Below, piece by piece: positions 1 to 8,519 of a DNA stretch of 64,000 nt (position 1 is its first letter; the number at the start of each line of letters is the position of its first letter). The DNA lies in NCBI RefSeq assembly GCF_900113805.1, contig NZ_FOQT01000001.1, positions 1,015,782 through 1,079,781 on the forward strand. Reading direction: 5' to 3'. The DNA is from Halpernia frigidisoli. GTDB lineage: Bacteria; Bacteroidota; Bacteroidia; Flavobacteriales; Weeksellaceae. Under the pieces are notes generated by a model that did not search any database, was not told where the DNA came from, and saw only the letters and a program-made list of their open reading frames with translations. A program made the translations under genes and the position numbers.

Positions 1-1127
1 GCCCAGATGGTTTTGAGTTGCAACAATGGTACACAAGAGATTGGGATAATTACGAAAACGTAAAAGATAATGTAACGGATATTTCTGCGATCAGAAAATC
101 CCTCGAAGACGCGGTTCACAGACAATTAATGAGTGATGTTCCTTATGGCGTTTTACTTTCCGGCGGTTTAGATTCTTCAATAATTGCCGCAGTTACTGCA
201 AAATATTCCAGAAACAGAATTGAAAGTGGCGACACACAAGAAGCCTGGTATCCAAGATTGCACAGTTTTGCGGTTGGTTTGGAAGGTTCACCGGATTTAA
301 TTGCCGCACAAAAAGCGGCGGATCATATTGGTTCCGTTCACCATGAAGTTCATTTCACCGTTCAGGAAGGTTTAGATGCGGTAAAAGATGTTGTTTATTA
401 TTTGGAAACTTATGATGTAACAACCATTCGTGCTTCTACTCCGATGTATTTATTGGCTCGTGTCATTAAGTCAATGGGAATTAAAATGGTACTTTCCGGC
501 GAAGGTTCTGACGAACTTTTTGGTGGTTATTTATATTTCCACAAAGCACCAAATCCGGAAGCGTTTCACGAAGAAACGGTAAGAAAATTAGGAAAGTTGC
601 ATCTCTACGATTGTTTAAGAGCCAACAAATCTTTAATGAGCTGGGGAATTGAAGGTCGCGTTCCTTTTTTGGATAAAGAGTTTATGGATGTCGCGATGAA
701 TGTAAATCCAAAAGATAAAATGATCAGTAAAGGCGAAGGTAAAATGGAGAAATGGGTTTTGAGAAAAGCCTTTGAAGATCTTTTACCGGAAAGTATTGCG
801 TGGCGACAAAAAGAACAATTTTCTGATGGCGTTGGTTATTCGTGGATTGATTCCTTAAAAGAAGTGGCAGAAAATGAAGTAACGGATGAAATGTTTGCCA
901 ATGCAAAATTCCGTTTTCCTTTAAATACGCCTCAAAATAAAGAAGAATACAGATACCGAACTATTTTTGAAGAGCATTTCCCAAGTGAAACTGCGGCCGC
1001 AACTGTTCCTTCTGTTCCTTCCGTGGCTTGTTCTACGCCGATTGCTTTAGAATGGGATGAAGCATTTAAAAATGCAAATGATCCAAGTGGACGCGCAGTA
1101 AAGTCTGTGCATGAAGATTCCTACTAA
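1..1127 (+). CDS. asnB: Asparagine synthase B, C-terminal part (5' end outside the window)
   Basis: This is the synthetase half of glutamine-hydrolysing asparagine synthetase, which adenylates aspartate and aminates it with ammonia from glutamine. The frame is open to the first base of the window (Pro-Asp-Gly-Phe-Glu precede the first TTG at 18), so the N-terminal glutaminase domain with its catalytic Cys lies upstream and is not visible. The PPi-loop SGGLDSS is present, followed by STPMYLL, VLSGEGSDELFGGY and the late motif WRQKEQFSDGVGYSWID. The protein ends in DPSGRAVKSVHEDSY, like E. coli AsnB. The reading is colinear with AsnB throughout, so identification is secure. A hairpin follows 36 bp after the stop. 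Confidence 0.95.
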   Translation, partial: PDGFELQQWYTRDWDNYENVKDNVTDISAIRKSLEDAVHRQLMSDVPYGVLLSGGLDSSIIAAVTAKYSRNRIESGDTQEAWYPRLHSFAVGLEGSPDLIAAQKAADHIGSVHHEVHFTVQEGLDAVKDVVYYLETYDVTTIRASTPMYLLARVIKSMGIKMVLSGEGSDELFGGYLYFHKAPNPEAFHEETVRKLGKLHLYDCLRANKSLMSWGIEGRVPFLDKEFMDVAMNVNPKDKMISKGEGKMEKWVLRKAFEDLLPESIAWRQKEQFSDGVGYSWIDSLKEVAENEVTDEMFANAKFRFPLNTPQNKEEYRYRTIFEEHFPSETAAATVPSVPSVACSTPIALEWDEAFKNANDPSGRAVKSVHEDSY

Positions 1128-1162
1128 ATTATTAGTAATGAAAAATTTGTTATAAATAATAT

Positions 1163-1195
1163 AAACCCGCTTTTTAAAGTGGGTTTTTTGTTTTA
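1163..1195 (+). terminator. Rho-independent terminator after asnB
   Basis: The arms AAACCCGCTTT and AAAGTGGGTTT form a stem with almost no loop and run into a T-rich tract. It lies just after the asnB stop and before the promoter of the next gene. Confidence 0.8.
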
Positions 1196-1253
1196 ACTAT
1201 AATGTGAAATCTATTTATCTAAATGATTTCACAGAAGATTTTAACAAAAATCT

Positions 1254-1261
1254 TATTTTTG
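1254..1261 (+). promoter_or_regulatory. Putative -7 promoter box for the MFS gene
   Basis: TATTTTTG matches the Bacteroidota -7 consensus TAnnTTTG and sits 4 bases before the ATG at 1266, so the transcript may be nearly leaderless. No convincing -33 TTG was seen. Confidence 0.5.
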
Positions 1262-1265
1262 CAAT

Positions 1266-2657
1266 ATGATCACATCTAATTTAGACCCCAACGTTAAAAA
1301 ATATCTACCCTGGATTTTGGCGACTGCATTTTTCATGCAAATGCTTGATTCCACGGTTCTAAATACTGCACTGCCTTCTATCGCTTTAGATTTTAAAGAA
1401 TCGCTGCTAAATATGCAAAATGCCATCATTAGTTATGTTCTGACTTTGGCTTTGTTTATGCCGGTCAGCGGATTTTTAGCTGATAAATTCGGAACAAGAA
1501 AAATATTTATCTGGTCCCTTATTTTATTCAGCATCGGTTCTCTGTTCTGCGCACTTTCTCAGGATCTTAATCAATTGGTGATTTCGCGTGTCATTCAGGG
1601 TTTGGGTGGTGCTTTAATGACGCCAGTTGGAAAGCTGGCCTTGATAAAAGCTTTTGATAAATCTGAACTATTAAAAGCGATGAACTATGCCACAATTCCT
1701 GCTTTAATTGGACCAGTCTTGGGTCCTTTAGTTGGTGGTTACTTGGTAGATTATCTAAGCTGGCATTGGATCTTTATAATCAATTTACCGATCGGACTTT
1801 TGGGTATCTTTTTAGGTTTAAAATTTATGCCTAATTATTTTTCAAAGGTCACACATTTTGATTTCAAAGGATTTTCAATTTTTGCAGGCGCAGCACTTTT
1901 ACTGTCAGTTTCATTAGAATTAATGGGGCAAACCAAAAGTTTGAGTTTTATTTTAATGCTTTTTTTACTGGGCTTTTTGCTGCTTTACTATTATTATACT
2001 TACGCTAAAAAAACGGCAGACGTTATATTTCCTCTAAAATTATTTTTAGTAAGAACTTTTCGCGTTGGGATTTTTGGAAATTTAGCGTGTCGTCTAGGTA
2101 TCAGTTCTATTCCGCTCCTAATTCCTTTTATGATTCAGATTGCCTACGGAGAATCTGCTGTCATTTCCGGCTGGATCGTTGCTCCGATGGCATTAACGGC
2201 AATGTTTGGTAAATCTGCTGTCATTTCTGTTTTAAATTATTTTGGCTACAGAAATACTTTGATGTACAATACTTTTATTATTGGTGTTTTAATTACGTGT
2301 TTGGCAATACCGGGAATTAACACAAATATCTACTGGTTCATACCGCTTTTAGCCTCACTTGGATTTTTTAATTCCATCCATTTCACAGCAATGAATACTA
2401 TCGCCATTGCTGACCTCAGAAATGATCAAACCAGCAGTGGAAATTCCTTACTTTCTGTAAATCAACAAATTGCAATTGGTTTTGGTATTGCAATTGGTTT
2501 AGCAGTTTTAAGATTTTACCAAAATTTAGCACCCGTTCACATTCATGATGCTTTTAGAAATACGTTTTTAACAATTGGAATTCTGACCGTTTTTTCAGGC
2601 TTTGTATTTAGAAGGTTGCATTTTCGGGATGGAGATAATTTAAAAACTAAAGATTAA
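1266..2657 (+). CDS. MFS drug:H+ antiporter of the DHA2 type (MdtD-like)
   Basis: A 463-residue polytopic inner-membrane exporter of the major facilitator superfamily. It carries the DHA2 signature MLDSTVLNTALPSIA in its first membrane segment, the loop ADKFGTRK (motif A), the stretch RVIQGLGGALMTPVGKLAL, and GPVLGPLVGGYLV (motif C of antiporters). Overall colinearity is best with MdtD of E. coli, including NSLLSVNQQ near the C-terminus. The start follows a TATTTTTG promoter box by only 4 bases. The substrate cannot be read from sequence; multidrug or small-acid export is the family norm. The next gene, a broken TMEM175-like gene, begins 25 bp downstream and probably shared the transcript. 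Confidence 0.88.
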   Translation: MITSNLDPNVKKYLPWILATAFFMQMLDSTVLNTALPSIALDFKESLLNMQNAIISYVLTLALFMPVSGFLADKFGTRKIFIWSLILFSIGSLFCALSQDLNQLVISRVIQGLGGALMTPVGKLALIKAFDKSELLKAMNYATIPALIGPVLGPLVGGYLVDYLSWHWIFIINLPIGLLGIFLGLKFMPNYFSKVTHFDFKGFSIFAGAALLLSVSLELMGQTKSLSFILMLFLLGFLLLYYYYTYAKKTADVIFPLKLFLVRTFRVGIFGNLACRLGISSIPLLIPFMIQIAYGESAVISGWIVAPMALTAMFGKSAVISVLNYFGYRNTLMYNTFIIGVLITCLAIPGINTNIYWFIPLLASLGFFNSIHFTAMNTIAIADLRNDQTSSGNSLLSVNQQIAIGFGIAIGLAVLRFYQNLAPVHIHDAFRNTFLTIGILTVFSGFVFRRLHFRDGDNLKTKD

Positions 2658-2682
2658 ATTAGATTAATAAATAAAATTTAAG

Positions 2683-3252
2683 ATGAAAACCAACCGGCTT
2701 GAGGCTTTTAGTGACGGCGTTTTAGCTGTAATAATTACTATTATGGTTTTGGAATTTAAAATACCGGAAGAAGGAAATTTTTAAGCGTTAAAACCTTTAA
2801 TCCCACAAATCATTTCCTGTATTTTAAGTTTTCTTTATATAGGAATTTATTGGAATAATCACCACCATTTATTTCAGATCGTAGAAAAAGTAAATGGTAA
2901 AATTTTGTGGGCTAATTTGCTGTTGCTATTTTGGCTGTCAGTTTTTCCATTTGCAACCGGTTGAATGGGTGAAAATCATTTCTCTAAAAACACGGTCGCG
3001 GCATATGGTTTTGTACTTTTTATGTGCGCAGTTTCATTTAACATTCTGCAAATTGCATCTTTAAAAAGTGAAGGTTCTGATTCGGCCTTGGGAAAAGTAT
3101 TAAAGAATGTTTTAAAGGAAAAATTATCTACAGGATTTTATTTAATATCTATTATTCCCTCTTTTTTTTATCCGATAATTTCCTTAATTTTAATTTTTGT
3201 TGTGGCAATGCTTTGGTTGATCCCCGATAAAAGAATAGAAAAAAATATTTAA
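2683..3252 (+). pseudogene. TMEM175-like (DUF1211) potassium channel gene with two in-frame stops
   Basis: One continuous frame encodes a TMEM175/DUF1211 protein of about 189 codons but is interrupted by TAA at 2782-2784 and TGA at 2962-2964. It starts MKTNRLEAFSDGVLAVIITI, which contains the family's R-x3-FSDG motif, then has YWNNHHHLFQ, LLLFWLS, MGENHF and ends MLWLIPDKRIE. These landmarks are spread over all three segments, so the frame is not shifted. The TGA falls where family members have a conserved Trp in GWMGENHF, so a single TGG-to-TGA change explains it. TGA and TAA both serve as ordinary stops in this window, so recoding is unlikely. Family members are intracellular-membrane or plasma-membrane K+ channels. 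It is either a decaying gene or one with base-call errors. Confidence 0.85.
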
Positions 3253-3262
3253 ATAAAATAAT

Positions 3263-3550
3263 ATGGTAGAAATAGAACAAAAAAATAATTTGAATTTTGG
3301 TGAATTTTTTATAGTGAAACAAGGAAAAAACGTGGGAAAAATGCAGTACGAATGGTCTAATCCTTTGACATTTAATATCGTTCACACAGAAGTAGATCCG
3401 GAATTTGAAGGACAGGGATTTGGCAAAAAACTGGTAAATGCAGCCGTAGATTTTGCAAGAAAAGAAGGTAAAACTATTAAAGCTACTTGCAGTTATGCCC
3501 ATTCCGTTTTGTCAAAAGACGATTCTGTAGAAGATGTTTTTACAAAATAA
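3263..3550 (+). CDS. Small GNAT-fold N-acetyltransferase (YjdJ-like)
   Basis: A 95-residue protein matching the small YjdJ-like (COG2388) acetyltransferase group. The acetyl-CoA pyrophosphate-binding loop is seen as FEGQGFGKKLV (Q-x-x-G-x-G/A pattern), preceded by the beta strand FNIVHTEVDPE and followed by ARKEGKTIKATCSYAHSVL. Length fits these minimal GNAT proteins, which lack the N-terminal strands of full GNATs. The acyl acceptor is unknown. It starts 10 bp after the stop of the broken TMEM175-like gene and precedes a lipoprotein gene by 22 bp, so the three probably form one unit ending at the terminator near 4052. Confidence 0.85.
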   Translation: MVEIEQKNNLNFGEFFIVKQGKNVGKMQYEWSNPLTFNIVHTEVDPEFEGQGFGKKLVNAAVDFARKEGKTIKATCSYAHSVLSKDDSVEDVFTK

Positions 3551-3572
3551 TAACTTTTAAAAAATTGAAATT

Positions 3573-4031
3573 ATGAAAGGATATTCCATTTTCATCACTC
3601 TTCTATTTCTGTTAATTACCTCTTGCGACAAGGAGAAAATAAAAAAATCTGAGAACGACACGGACAGTATTGTGAAAAATGATTCAGCAGTAATAAATCC
3701 CATGGCGCACGTTATGGATGCTGCAAATGTAATTCAAATGCAAAAATTTTCTATTCTAAAAAACAGGGAATTTCCCGTTCGTGACAGTGCAATTGTATTA
3801 AAATCAGTTTCAGAATTAACAAAAGAAAGCGCTTATTTGCTATTTAATAATGACCAATCCAAAGCGGAATTATTTTTACCAAACGCCGTAAAAAGTAAAG
3901 TTATGGAACGCAAAGGCACTGAGGGAAATTACGTCTGGACTGACGGAACCTACGAACTTTTCCAATGGAAAGGTTATACTTTGCGAACTGTAAAGGATAA
4001 AAACGCCATATTTAACGGAGATTCTATGTGA
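3573..4031 (+). CDS. Hypothetical lipoprotein
   Basis: A 152-residue protein of unrecognised family. It has a short lysine-containing n-region, a hydrophobic core and the lipobox LITSC with Cys18 as the predicted lipidation site, followed by a charged linker rich in Lys, Asp and Ser. This predicts a cell-envelope lipoprotein; the residues after the Cys (DKEK) do not settle inner versus outer membrane. The rest is mixed alpha/beta with no recognisable motif. It stops with TGA and is followed by a strong terminator 20 bp later, closing the transcription unit that begins with the MFS gene. Confidence 0.7.
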   Translation: MKGYSIFITLLFLLITSCDKEKIKKSENDTDSIVKNDSAVINPMAHVMDAANVIQMQKFSILKNREFPVRDSAIVLKSVSELTKESAYLLFNNDQSKAELFLPNAVKSKVMERKGTEGNYVWTDGTYELFQWKGYTLRTVKDKNAIFNGDSM

Positions 4032-4051
4032 TTATTTTCAAAAAAAAAATT

Positions 4052-4083
4052 AAGCCTTTCATTTTTTTGCAAGGCTTTTTTTG
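4052..4083 (+). terminator. Rho-independent terminator
   Basis: AAGCCTT and AAGGCTT arms around a T-rich loop are followed by a run of T. It closes the MFS-to-lipoprotein unit, and its T tract overlaps the -33 element of the next promoter. Confidence 0.8.
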
Positions 4084-4109
4084 TGACATAATTTTAAAAA
4101 CTATATTTG
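4080..4109 (+). promoter_or_regulatory. Flavobacterial promoter of the sodium:solute symporter gene
   Basis: TTTG at 4080-4083 and TATATTTG at 4102-4109 are 18 bp apart, close to the TTTG-N19-TAnnTTTG consensus reported for flavobacteria. The ATG at 4132 follows after 22 bp. Confidence 0.65.
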
Positions 4110-4131
4110 TGAAAATTTAATTCTTAAATCT

Positions 4132-5700
4132 ATGAGCACCGCTACTCTATTGCTGTCATTCGTTTTCGTTTATTTTATTGGACTTTTGATCATTTCATAT
4201 TTTACTAGTAGAAATGCAGATAACCAATCCTTTTTTATCGGCAACAGAAAAAGTAAATGGTGGCTCGTGGCTTTTGGAATGATCGGAACTTCGCTTTCCG
4301 GCGTCACCTTTATTTCTGTTCCGGGAACTGTTGGTAAAATGACAGAAGGCGCTTATAAATTCGGTGGTTTTGAATATTACATGCTCGTGATCGGCTTTTT
4401 CATTGGTTATTTTATTGTGGCATTTGTCCTTTTGCCGCTTTATTATAAGATGAATCTGACTTCAATTTATACTTATTTGGGTAAAAGATTCAATGTCGAA
4501 GCACATAAAATTGGTTCTTTGTTTTTCATTGTTTCCCGTTCGATTGGCGCAACTGCGAGATTATTTTTAGTCGTAAATGTGTTGCAAATTTTTCTTCTAT
4601 CAGATTTAGGCGTTCCATTTTGGGTCACTTCTGCCGTCATTTTAATTATGGTTTTGCTTTACACTTATGAAGGTGGCGTGAAAACGATTGTTATAACGGA
4701 CACTTTGCAAACGTCTTTTATGATCTTAAGTTTGATCGCCTGTATCACTTATATTTTAATGCATCTCAATCTTTCTGCTGGACAAGCCTATGATATTTTG
4801 GCTAAAAAAGATTACACCCATATTTTAAATATCGATTTTCATTCAAAAACTTTTTTCCTGAAAACGATTTTTGGAGGAATGTTCATTACAATCGCCATGA
4901 CAGGTTTAGATCAGGAAATGATGCAGAAAAACATCTCTGTTGACAATCTTCATAATTCCAAAAAAAACATGCTCACTTTCGCCGGAACTTTACTTTTGGT
5001 GAACTTTGCATTCTTATTTTTAGGCGGTTTGCTGTATTTATTTGCCCAAAGTAACGGCGCAGAATACGGACAAATTGCCGATGCAGTTTCCGGAAAAGCA
5101 AGTAACATTTTCGGTTTTAAAGATGCTGCAGGAAATATTTCGAACATGATGGGCGACGATCTTTTTCCCGCACTTTCATTGAATGGATATTTCCCAATTT
5201 TCATCGCCGTAATTTTTATTATCGGTTTAATTTCCGCTTTATTTCCGTCTGCTGATGGTGCTTTAACGGCAGTTACCAGTTCAACCTGCGTTGATCTTTT
5301 AAATTTAAACGATGATACGATAAGAACAGAAAAGCAAAAGAAATCTTTAAGAATGAAAATTCATTTGGGTTTCACAATTTTGTTTTTCGTGCTAATTATG
5401 ATTTTTAAAGCCATCGATGATAAATCCATTGTTTACTTAATTATGGAAATTGCGGGTTACACTTACGGACCACTTTTAGGTTTATTTGCCTTTGGAATTT
5501 TAACAAAATTTAAAATAAACAAAAAATACGGAATTCTTGCGGTGACCATTTTAGCACCGGTTTTAACGTATTTAATTAACTATTTCGTCACGCAAAACTC
5601 CACTTACAAAATTGGTGTAGAATTAATTATTATCGACGGATTATTGACGTTTATTGGTTTGTGGTTGATTCGGGAAAAGGATAAATTTAAGATTGGGTAA
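4132..5700 (+). CDS. Sodium:solute symporter (SSS family)
   Basis: A 522-residue inner-membrane protein with about 13 hydrophobic segments, the usual number for SSS/SLC5 transporters. Family landmarks include DNQSFFIGNRKSKWWLVAFG early, GTSLSGVTFISVPG in the first core helix, YTYEGGVKTIVITDTLQ, LDQEMMQKNI and GLISALFPSADGALTA. The Gly-rich unwound helix (GTSLSGVTF) and the SADGALTA segment correspond to sodium- and substrate-binding regions in the family. Substrate cannot be deduced; Bacteroidota members include sugar, sialic acid and amino acid importers. It has its own promoter and no obvious partner genes. Confidence 0.88.
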   Translation: MSTATLLLSFVFVYFIGLLIISYFTSRNADNQSFFIGNRKSKWWLVAFGMIGTSLSGVTFISVPGTVGKMTEGAYKFGGFEYYMLVIGFFIGYFIVAFVLLPLYYKMNLTSIYTYLGKRFNVEAHKIGSLFFIVSRSIGATARLFLVVNVLQIFLLSDLGVPFWVTSAVILIMVLLYTYEGGVKTIVITDTLQTSFMILSLIACITYILMHLNLSAGQAYDILAKKDYTHILNIDFHSKTFFLKTIFGGMFITIAMTGLDQEMMQKNISVDNLHNSKKNMLTFAGTLLLVNFAFLFLGGLLYLFAQSNGAEYGQIADAVSGKASNIFGFKDAAGNISNMMGDDLFPALSLNGYFPIFIAVIFIIGLISALFPSADGALTAVTSSTCVDLLNLNDDTIRTEKQKKSLRMKIHLGFTILFFVLIMIFKAIDDKSIVYLIMEIAGYTYGPLLGLFAFGILTKFKINKKYGILAVTILAPVLTYLINYFVTQNSTYKIGVELIIIDGLLTFIGLWLIREKDKFKIG

Positions 5701-5729
5701 AAAGATTTAAAATTAAAATCACTAAAATT

Positions 5730-6566
5730 ATGGCTTTTGGAAAAACTATAAAAATATTTTTAATCGATGGCGACCCTAATGGAAGAATGTCATGTGAAAT
5801 ATCTAATTGGACGGGCAAAGCATATAAAGTTCCAAGGATTAAAGTAAAAGATTGTTTTGATAGAATTGATTTAAATACGACTGGTGTCTATCTTCTTTTC
5901 GGTAAAAATGAGGAAAATGAAGATTTAGTATATATTGGCGAAGCAGAAAATGTTTTGGTTCGCATAAATCAACATTTATCAACAAAAGATTTCTGGAAAG
6001 AAGCAATTGTTTTCATTAGTAAAGATGATAATTTAAATAAAGCACACATCAAATATTTAGAAAATAGACTTCATAATATTGGTACTTTAACAAAACGGTA
6101 TTTAATTGAAAATAGTTGTATACCGACTTTATCTTCAATTTCAGAATCAGACAGAGCGGAAATGGAAGAATTTTTGGAAAATATTAAGATAATTGTAAAT
6201 ACTTTAGGCCATAAAGTTTTTGAGGATAAACGGGAAACTTCAAAATCAGTTTTGCCTAAAGAATTATTATTTTTAAAAGCAACCCGTGGTTGCAATTCAA
6301 CCGGTGAACAAACTTCTGAAGGATTCTTAGTATTAAAAGGGTCAAAGATTGCTGATTCAGTGACAACTTCAATGTCTTCATCAATAAAAAAGTTTAGAGA
6401 AAATTTAATTTTTAAAAATGTAATTACTGACTTTGAATTTAATGAAGATTTCATTTTCTCAAGTCCTTCATTTGCTGCAACACTTGTAATGGGAAGAAGT
6501 GCAAATGGACTCACAGAATGGAAAACAATCGATGGAAGAATTTTAAAGAGTCTAGAAAACTCTTAA
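5730..6566 (+). CDS. GIY-YIG domain protein with C-terminal DUF4357
   Basis: A 278-residue protein. Residues about 48-110 form a GIY-YIG nuclease-like module: the GVYLLFG strand, then VYIGEAENVLVRINQHL with the conserved Gly-Glu and Arg, and a later KYLENRLHNI carrying the metal-binding Glu. Residues about 195-275 match DUF4357, with FLVLKGSKI, SPSFAATLVMGR and GLTEWK. This two-domain arrangement is common and often annotated as a GIY-YIG nuclease family protein; experimental roles are unclear, though links to DNA modification or defence contexts are reported. It is a single gene here, with HicAB 1.3 kb downstream but no other defence genes. Confidence 0.8.
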   Translation: MAFGKTIKIFLIDGDPNGRMSCEISNWTGKAYKVPRIKVKDCFDRIDLNTTGVYLLFGKNEENEDLVYIGEAENVLVRINQHLSTKDFWKEAIVFISKDDNLNKAHIKYLENRLHNIGTLTKRYLIENSCIPTLSSISESDRAEMEEFLENIKIIVNTLGHKVFEDKRETSKSVLPKELLFLKATRGCNSTGEQTSEGFLVLKGSKIADSVTTSMSSSIKKFRENLIFKNVITDFEFNEDFIFSSPSFAATLVMGRSANGLTEWKTIDGRILKSLENS

Positions 6567-6662
6567 TAGCCGAGGTTGCTTCATATTCTAAATACTTTAA
6601 AATATAATTGCTTTCAAAATAGCAAATTTGAATATTTTTTATATTTCTTTAAAAAAACTTCC

Positions 6663-7769
6663 ATGAAAAAACATTTCCTGATTACTTTCTTAGTAATAAT
6701 TTCCACTACTTTCTTAAACACTTCAAAAGCCCAAACTTTCCATTTTGAAGCAATAAACGCCTACTGGAAAATGATAGAACCCTTGAAAAAAGGCGATTCA
6801 CTTTCCCACGAAACATTTGAAAAATTTTTAAGTCTGGAACCAAATCAAATTTATATCAAAAATCAGGGTTTTATTAAAGATTACTTAAAGCGTTTGCGGA
6901 AAGCAATTGAAGTGGTTTACATGCCTCAAAATTCTGAAATTTTGAAGACAAGAGTTGCGGCAATTGAAAAAGATCCTGCTTCATTTTGGCTGACTTACAA
7001 AGTTTATGTTTACAAACAAAATGAGAAAGTATTGAGAGATTTTCAGTCAAAATTAGGTTCACAGGAATATATTGAGACCAGTTATCAAAATACGTTCAGC
7101 ATGCTTCCAAAATATCTGCAGGTAAAAGATAAAAACATCAATATTTATCCACTCGGAATTGAGAACGACGCCATTGCCGGAAGTGGAACTGTGATCGCCA
7201 CTTTGTGGACTTTATATAACGCAGACAAAATTCAGAAAGGCGCACTTTTGGGTCATGAGATGCACCACGTTCTTCGCAAACCTCTGGATTTTAAAAATGT
7301 TGAAAAAAAGGATGAAGGCTTGATGTATTTTCTAAATGTGGTTTTAAATGAAGGTTCAGCGGATATGATCGACAAACCTACAAATCTGGCCAATGAAGAT
7401 GTTTTACCTTACGGGTTAAGTTTGAGAGATTTTTTGATACCTCAAGCTGACAGTATTATTTCTGTAGTCAATAATAATATCATTGAATTAAAAAACTCCG
7501 GCGACAAAATTATCAAAACTGAGAAAGACTACAGAAATCTTATCCAATGGACAAGTGGACATAAACCGGGATATTTTATGGCAGACATTATTTTAAGAAA
7601 TGGCTACAAAAATCAATTACTAAAAAACATTCAAAATCCTTTTCAATTTATTTATCTCTATAATAAAGCCGCAAAAAAGGACAAAAAAAATCCACCACTT
7701 TTTGCCGATGAATCCATAAAATATATCCAGATTATGGAAAAGAAATATTGGCCGACCAGATATAATTAA
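6663..7769 (+). CDS. Secreted putative zinc peptidase (DUF5700-like)
   Basis: A 368-residue protein from the ATG at 6663, which begins with a clear signal peptide (MKKHFLITFLVI ... SKA, cleavage after about residue 22). An in-frame TTG at 6576 would add 29 residues before the signal peptide and is not favoured. The metallopeptidase motif GHEMHH (HExxH) lies near residue 194, and LNEGSADMID about 35 residues later gives a downstream Glu that could be the third zinc ligand. This matches the DUF5700 putative zinc-dependent peptidases of Bacteroidota. Export and the motif suggest a periplasmic or secreted protease; the substrate is unknown. Confidence 0.75.
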   Translation: MKKHFLITFLVIISTTFLNTSKAQTFHFEAINAYWKMIEPLKKGDSLSHETFEKFLSLEPNQIYIKNQGFIKDYLKRLRKAIEVVYMPQNSEILKTRVAAIEKDPASFWLTYKVYVYKQNEKVLRDFQSKLGSQEYIETSYQNTFSMLPKYLQVKDKNINIYPLGIENDAIAGSGTVIATLWTLYNADKIQKGALLGHEMHHVLRKPLDFKNVEKKDEGLMYFLNVVLNEGSADMIDKPTNLANEDVLPYGLSLRDFLIPQADSIISVVNNNIIELKNSGDKIIKTEKDYRNLIQWTSGHKPGYFMADIILRNGYKNQLLKNIQNPFQFIYLYNKAAKKDKKNPPLFADESIKYIQIMEKKYWPTRYN

Positions 7770-7803
7770 ATATAATAAAATAATAATTGTTAGTATTTTT
7801 ACT

Positions 7804-7811
7804 ATCTTTGT
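7804..7811 (+). promoter_or_regulatory. Putative -7 promoter box for hicAB
   Basis: TATCTTTG fits TAnnTTTG and lies 17 bases before the hicA start. HicB-type antitoxins with a DNA-binding tail usually repress this region. Confidence 0.5.
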
Positions 7812-7828
7812 AAGACCTTTTTAAAAAT

Positions 7829-8023
7829 ATGAAAAGAATAAAAGTTGGCGAAATTATCAAAATGCTTGAAAATGATGCTTGGTTTTTGCACAGACAAAAA
7901 GGAAGTCATCGCCAATATAAAAATTCTACTAAAAAAGGAACTGTAACTGTAAATGGCAAACCGAGCGAAGTTTTATCGCAAATGCTTTTAAACAGCATCT
8001 TCAAACAAGCCGGTTGGAAATAA
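7829..8023 (+). CDS. hicA: HicA family toxin (mRNA interferase)
   Basis: A 64-residue protein of the HicA/YcfA family. It has the double-stranded RNA-binding-like fold signature: EIIKMLENDAWFLHRQKGSH, with the catalytic His in GSHRQY, then TVTVNGKPSEVL and the C-terminal LNSIFKQAGWK. HicA toxins cleave mRNA and tmRNA when not bound by HicB. The length is typical. The toxin gene comes first and hicB starts 15 bp after it, the standard hicAB order. Both genes appear intact. Confidence 0.92.
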   Translation: MKRIKVGEIIKMLENDAWFLHRQKGSHRQYKNSTKKGTVTVNGKPSEVLSQMLLNSIFKQAGWK

Positions 8024-8038
8024 TTTTAAAATTAAACA

Positions 8039-8431
8039 ATGCAAAAAATAAAAGTTTTTATAGATTGGGACGAAAATTTTGGCGCAGTTTCAGAATTAGT
8101 TGATGGTTGCGTTGCTACAGGAAAAACATTTGAACAAGTACAGGAAAATTATAAATCTGTACTTGAATTTCATCTTGAAGGATTAGAAAAAGACGAAATA
8201 CCAAAAGAATTATCTAAGGAATATGAGTTGCAATTTGAGTTTACTGCACAAGCATTACTGCATCGTTTTGATAAAATCTTAACCCGCGCTGCAATTTCTA
8301 GAATAACGGGAATTAACGAAAGACAATTAGGGCATTACGTTTCGGGGTATAGAAATCCAAAATCTGAACAAAGAAAAAAAATTGTGGACGGTTTCCATCA
8401 ATTAGGAAGAGAATTCCTTTCAGTTTCTTAA
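8039..8431 (+). CDS. hicB: HicB family antitoxin with C-terminal helix-turn-helix
   Basis: A 130-residue antitoxin. Residues 1-50 form the partially degraded RNase-H-like HicB fold (KVFIDWDENFGAVSELVDG, GCVATGKTFEQVQ). The C-terminal half contains an HTH: ALLHRFDKILTRAAISRITG followed by INERQLGHYVSGYRNPKSE, which resembles Xre-type HTH proteins. It should neutralise HicA by direct binding and autorepress the operon. It lies 15 bp downstream of hicA and ends just before a hairpin. Confidence 0.9.
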   Translation: MQKIKVFIDWDENFGAVSELVDGCVATGKTFEQVQENYKSVLEFHLEGLEKDEIPKELSKEYELQFEFTAQALLHRFDKILTRAAISRITGINERQLGHYVSGYRNPKSEQRKKIVDGFHQLGREFLSVS

Positions 8432-8435
8432 TTCA

Positions 8436-8465
8436 AAATCCTGCTAAAATAGCAGGATTTCCCAT
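8436..8465 (+). terminator. Hairpin terminator after hicAB
   Basis: AAATCCTGCT and AGCAGGATTT form a perfect 10-bp stem with a 5-base loop. The following T run is short, so termination may be partial. Confidence 0.6.
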
Positions 8466-8519
8466 TTCCAAATCCCACTCAAAATCCTTACTTTTGGGCA
8501 ACTTAATATTTTACAAACA

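Noticed and set aside
2683..3252. UGA recoded as tryptophan
   Set aside because: TGA is used as the stop of rsmE and of the lipoprotein at 3573, TGG is the common Trp codon, and a TAA also interrupts the same gene.
7829..8431. HicAB as a cassette of the integron-like system
   Set aside because: No GTT junction with the CATTTTAAA leader and no attC-like palindrome flank the pair; it has its own promoter and hairpin.
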